Source: Halobacteriales archaeon SW_10_68_16
Lineage (GTDB): Archaea > Halobacteriota > Halobacteria > Halobacteriales > Haloarculaceae
Assembly (NCBI GenBank): GCA_003023485.1
Contig: PXSG01000032.1
Location: 1 to 9,457, forward strand
Reading direction: 5' to 3'
DNA: 9,457 nucleotides
Below, one piece after another: positions 7,012 to 9,457 of this stretch. Within the stretch, counting starts at the first letter, position 1, and every line of letters begins with the position of its first letter. A model generated the notes under the pieces. It searched no databases, was not told the origin of the DNA, and worked only from the letters and a program-made list of their open reading frames with translations. Made by a program: the position numbers and the translations under genes.

Positions 7012-8109
7012 ATGGAGACGACGTACGTTCGGGACACGGACGGGCTGCTGGAAGCGCCCGGTGACTGTGAGGCCGACGAATCGGTCCGGGGCGTCCTGAT
7101 CCTGTCCACAGCGGCGACCGCACCCGATCCCGCCGACGTCGACCCGACGCTTCGGGGTCTCTCGGTGCCGGTGTTCGGCGGTGTCTTCCCCGAGATACTC
7201 CACGAAGGGGAGAAACGCGAGACGGGCGCGCTCGTCGCCGGGCTGGCGGTCGAACCCCGGGTGACGGTCGTCCGCGGGCTGGGCGACCCCGGGACTGATT
7301 TCGCGGCGGCGCTGCCCGGGGAGACACCCGCAGGGATGACCGCGTTCGTCCTGGTCGACGCGTACGCGACACGCGTCGAGGATTTCGTCACGAGCCTGTT
7401 CAACGCCTACGGCGTCGGCGTCAACTACGTCGGCGGCGGTGCCGGCTCGCTGGAGGAAGACGGCCGTCCCTGCCTGTTCACGGGCGAGGGACTGCTCGCG
7501 GACGCAGCCGTGTTCGCGACCGTCGAGACCCCCACCAGCGTCGGCGTGCGCCACGGCTGGGAGGGGATCGCCGGCCCGTTCCGCGTGACCGAGGCCGACG
7601 GCCCGACGCTCGCCCAACTGGACGGCGAGCCGGCCTTCGATGTCTACCGGCGCGTCGTCGAGTCCGACGCCGGCGTCTCGATCGATCCCGATGACTTCTT
7701 CGAGGTGGCCAAGTCCTACCCGTTCGGGCTCAGCCGCCTGGAGGGCGAGAAGATCGTCCGCGACCCCTTCGAGGTGACCGACGACGGCGCCCTCACCTGC
7801 TTCGGGCACGTCCCCGAGGGGGAGTTCGTCCACATCCTCAAGGGGGACCCCGACTCGCTGGTCGCGGCCGCCGGCGAGGCGTACGGGGAGGCCACGGACG
7901 GCGGCCCGGACGGCGAGGTGCTCTTCTTCGATTGCATCTCGCGAGTACTGTACTTGGAGGACGCGTTCGCGGAGGAACTGGACGCCGTCGGCGGCGCCGA
8001 TAGCCCCACGGTGGGCGCGCTGACGGTCGGCGAGATAGCGAACGACGGCGAGGGACACCTCGACTACTACAACAAGACGGCCGTCGCAGCGGTGATCAGG
8101 GAGCTCTGA
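7012..8109 (+). CDS. FIST-domain signal-sensing protein (FIST_N + FIST_C)
   Basis: A 365-residue soluble protein with the FIST_N domain (about residues 20-200) and FIST_C domain (about 205-345). Supporting blocks are GGGAGS at 141-146 followed by the CLFTGEGLLADAAVFAT strand, SYPFGLSR in the middle, and the C-terminal CISRVLYLEDAFAEEL. FIST domains occur in bacteria and archaea beside or fused to signalling proteins and are proposed to bind small ligands such as amino acids; that role comes from family knowledge, not from this sequence. No domain appears truncated. An upstream in-frame ATG at 6919 overlaps the kinase stop codon, but the 31 extra residues would span the promoter and do not resemble the family, so 7012 is preferred. 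Only 3 nt separate it from the next gene, a GAF-like/PAS sensor, which argues for one operon and for the FIST protein delivering a ligand signal to that sensor. Confidence 0.88.
   Translation: METTYVRDTDGLLEAPGDCEADESVRGVLILSTAATAPDPADVDPTLRGLSVPVFGGVFPEILHEGEKRETGALVAGLAVEPRVTVVRGLGDPGTDFAAALPGETPAGMTAFVLVDAYATRVEDFVTSLFNAYGVGVNYVGGGAGSLEEDGRPCLFTGEGLLADAAVFATVETPTSVGVRHGWEGIAGPFRVTEADGPTLAQLDGEPAFDVYRRVVESDAGVSIDPDDFFEVAKSYPFGLSRLEGEKIVRDPFEVTDDGALTCFGHVPEGEFVHILKGDPDSLVAAAGEAYGEATDGGPDGEVLFFDCISRVLYLEDAFAEELDAVGGADSPTVGALTVGEIANDGEGHLDYYNKTAVAAVIREL
8098..8103 (+). promoter_or_regulatory. Shine-Dalgarno for the chimeric sensor gene
   Basis: AGGGAG lies inside the end of the FIST gene and ends 9 nt before the ATG at 8113. 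Together with the 3-nt intergenic gap it supports translation of the downstream gene from the same mRNA and supports 8113 as the start. Confidence 0.45.
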
Positions 8110-8112
8110 GGC

Positions 8113-9457
8113 ATGGCCAGCCCGTCCGGGACGAAAATCCAGGTCCTCTACGAGATCGCCCTCTCGATCCGGCCGGGGGCGACCCTCGCGGAGACGGTGC
8201 GGTCGGCCGTCTCGACGTACCTGGGGAAGCTCAACTGTTCGGCCGGGGCGGTCTTCGAGCGCCACGAGAGCCCCGACGGCCACCTCGAGTACGACCTCGT
8301 GGCGACCCTGCCGTCCCAGTCGACGCTCGCCGACGCGGTCCACGGCGCCCGCGAGCAGTTCCCCGAGACCGCCGGTGACCTCGACACGCTGCCGGTCGTC
8401 GACGAGAGCGACGGCACGCACCGCTACATCATGGACCTCCCGGAGTTCGGGGTGCTGGTGCTGGTCAGGCGGGGCAGCCCGCTTGATGAGGATATCCTGC
8501 TGTCGCTGCCCGAACTCAACGAGAAGCTCGCCACCGCCTGCAGCCGCGTCGTCGTCCAGGACCAGTACGAAACCCAGTACCGCGAACTGTTCGAAGAAGC
8601 GCCCGTGATGTTCGCGCTGACCCGTGACGAGGGCGGCGACCTGGTGGTCGAGGACTGCAACCGGGAGTTCGCCGAAACGCTGGGCTACGACTCGGTCTGG
8701 ACCGGCGAACTCTGGGGTCGCGACTCCTTCGTCGCGCTGACGCGGGCCGCGACCGTCACCGACACCGTGGGGCTCGGGACGGCGATCGTCAACGTCTACG
8801 GACGGTCGCCGGCGACGATCGCCCAGGCGGCGGCGACGCTCGACGACGCCGCGGGCGGCCGCCTGACGCTCGGCCTGGGGACCAGCACCGAAAAAGTGAT
8901 CGAGGACCTGCACAGCGCGTCGTTCGACCGGCCGGCGCGGCGCCTCCACGAGACGGTCGAACTTGTCGCCGAGTTTCTCGGCGGCGAGGGCCGCGTCAGC
9001 TACAGCGGCGAGTGTTTCGAGGTCGCGGAGTTCCCGGCGCTGGGGGCCGACGTCCCGGTGTACGCCGCCGCGCTCGGCTCGGCGACCAGGCGAGCGACGG
9101 GCCGGACGGCCGACGGCTGGCTCCCGCACAATATCCCCTTCGAGCGACTCGACGACGCCTTCGAGACGATCGCAGCGGTGGCGCGGGAGGCGGGGCGCGA
9201 TCCGGACGCCATCGCGACGGCGCCGTACGTGCCCGCGGCGGTCAGCAACGACCCCGAGGCAGCACGCGACGCGATCCGGGGGCACCTGGCCTACTACGTC
9301 GGCAGCGGCGAGGGGTACCGGCGGGCCGTCGCAGCGACGTTTCCGGACGCCGCCGACGCCATCGCCGAGGCGTGGCGGGCCGGCGACCGTGGGGAGGCGC
9401 GCGCAGCGGTCACCGACGGGATGATCGCGGCGCTGGGGGTCGCTGGCACGCCGGCGG
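8113..9457 (+). CDS. Chimeric protein: GAF-like/half-PAS sensor fused to LLM-class F420-dependent oxidoreductase (partial)
   Basis: One uninterrupted frame gives 448 residues before the window ends. Residues about 10-148 form a GAF-like sensor domain (KIQVLYEIALSIRPG, YIMDLPEFGVLVLVRRG) of the kind found in FIST-linked haloarchaeal kinases. A PAS domain starts at about 155 (YRELFEEAPVMFALT, VVEDCNREFAETLGYD) and stops after some 40 of its usual 100 or so residues. From Leu190 the sequence is a luciferase-like monooxygenase-fold enzyme: LGYDSVWTGELWGRDSF, then NVYGRSPATIAQ at 227-238, GGRLTLGLGTS at 248-258, and a C-terminal HLAYYVGSGEGYRR. It resembles the haloarchaeal LLM group I recall as TIGR04024. 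The first strand and helix of the barrel, roughly 20-25 residues of F420/flavin-site scaffold, are missing. No HisKA or ATPase domain is present. The last visible residues (AGTPA) are a conserved near-C-terminal block, so perhaps 30-60 residues remain outside. It may be a true fusion, an inactive deletion product or an assembly error. Confidence 0.85.
   Translation, partial: MASPSGTKIQVLYEIALSIRPGATLAETVRSAVSTYLGKLNCSAGAVFERHESPDGHLEYDLVATLPSQSTLADAVHGAREQFPETAGDLDTLPVVDESDGTHRYIMDLPEFGVLVLVRRGSPLDEDILLSLPELNEKLATACSRVVVQDQYETQYRELFEEAPVMFALTRDEGGDLVVEDCNREFAETLGYDSVWTGELWGRDSFVALTRAATVTDTVGLGTAIVNVYGRSPATIAQAAATLDDAAGGRLTLGLGTSTEKVIEDLHSASFDRPARRLHETVELVAEFLGGEGRVSYSGECFEVAEFPALGADVPVYAAALGSATRRATGRTADGWLPHNIPFERLDDAFETIAAVAREAGRDPDAIATAPYVPAAVSNDPEAARDAIRGHLAYYVGSGEGYRRAVAATFPDAADAIAEAWRAGDRGEARAAVTDGMIAALGVAGTPA
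8680..8691 (+). other. Fusion junction: microhomology between PAS and LLM coding sequence
   Basis: The 12 nt CTGGGCTACGAC encode Leu190-Asp193. These residues fit both partners: PAS cores commonly read N-x-x-F-x-x-x-LGYD, and LLM enzymes commonly read A-E-x-LGYDSVW. Residues before are purely PAS-like and residues after are purely LLM-like, and the frame is kept. This is what recombination, or an assembler joining two places at a short shared word, would leave. Confidence 0.7.

Noticed and set aside
6991..9285. Minus-strand open frame of 764 codons, antisense to the FIST and chimeric genes
   Set aside because: Arg/Asp/Val-rich sequence with no recognisable motif, mirroring the codon bias of the plus-strand genes. 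It is open across two unrelated families and the fusion junction, so it does not reflect one real gene.
1..9457. tRNA, rRNA, CRISPR array, insertion sequence or attachment site
   Set aside because: No repeat-spacer array, no cloverleaf-like or ribosomal sequence, no transposase-like frame and no long terminal inverted repeats were seen by eye; intergenic gaps are all under 100 nt.

Overview
The window comes from a halophilic archaeon (Halobacteria). The DNA is GC-rich with a strong third-position G/C preference. The proteins are very acidic (Asp/Glu-rich, few Lys). Several genes have a TATA-like element about 25 nt before the start codon with no room for a leader, which is the haloarchaeal leaderless pattern. 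The families present (archaeal-type LeuRS, REC-PAS-PAS-GAF histidine kinase, FIST protein, F420-type luciferase-like oxidoreductase) also fit. I cannot name a genus.

Layout. (1) 1-702, minus: the N-terminal part of a DUF7282-like surface-type protein that runs off the left edge and has no visible signal peptide. (2) 751-3621, plus: leuS, leucyl-tRNA synthetase, divergent from gene 1; one AT-rich element lies midway between the two starts. (3) 3647-3850, minus: a 67-residue protein with two membrane segments, convergent with leuS. (4) 3929-4588, plus: serB, phosphoserine phosphatase, divergent from gene 3, with a small promoter carrying a palindrome and an 11-bp direct repeat. (5) 4670-6922, plus: a hybrid sensor histidine kinase whose receiver domain has lost its phospho-acceptor Asp. 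(6) 7012-8109, plus: a FIST-domain ligand sensor. (7) 8113-9457, plus, cut by the right edge: a GAF-like/PAS sensor front half that turns, in frame and in the middle of the PAS domain, into a luciferase-like (LLM) F420-dependent oxidoreductase.

How they work together. leuS and serB are housekeeping genes (translation; serine synthesis). Genes 5-7 form a signalling block. The FIST protein and the following sensor gene are 3 nt apart and almost certainly one operon; the kinase just upstream is on the same strand but separated by a promoter.

The main observation is gene 7. The join falls on Leu-Gly-Tyr-Asp, four residues expected both in a PAS core and in the second strand of an LLM barrel. It is either a real deletion fusion that created a sensor-oxidoreductase chimera, or an assembly or sequence artefact. 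Three other genes also appear to lack family-typical segments without loss of frame: the REC-PAS linker of the kinase, the start of the LeuRS anticodon domain, and the secretion signal of gene 1. That pattern makes the integrity of the whole window worth checking before any biology is built on it.
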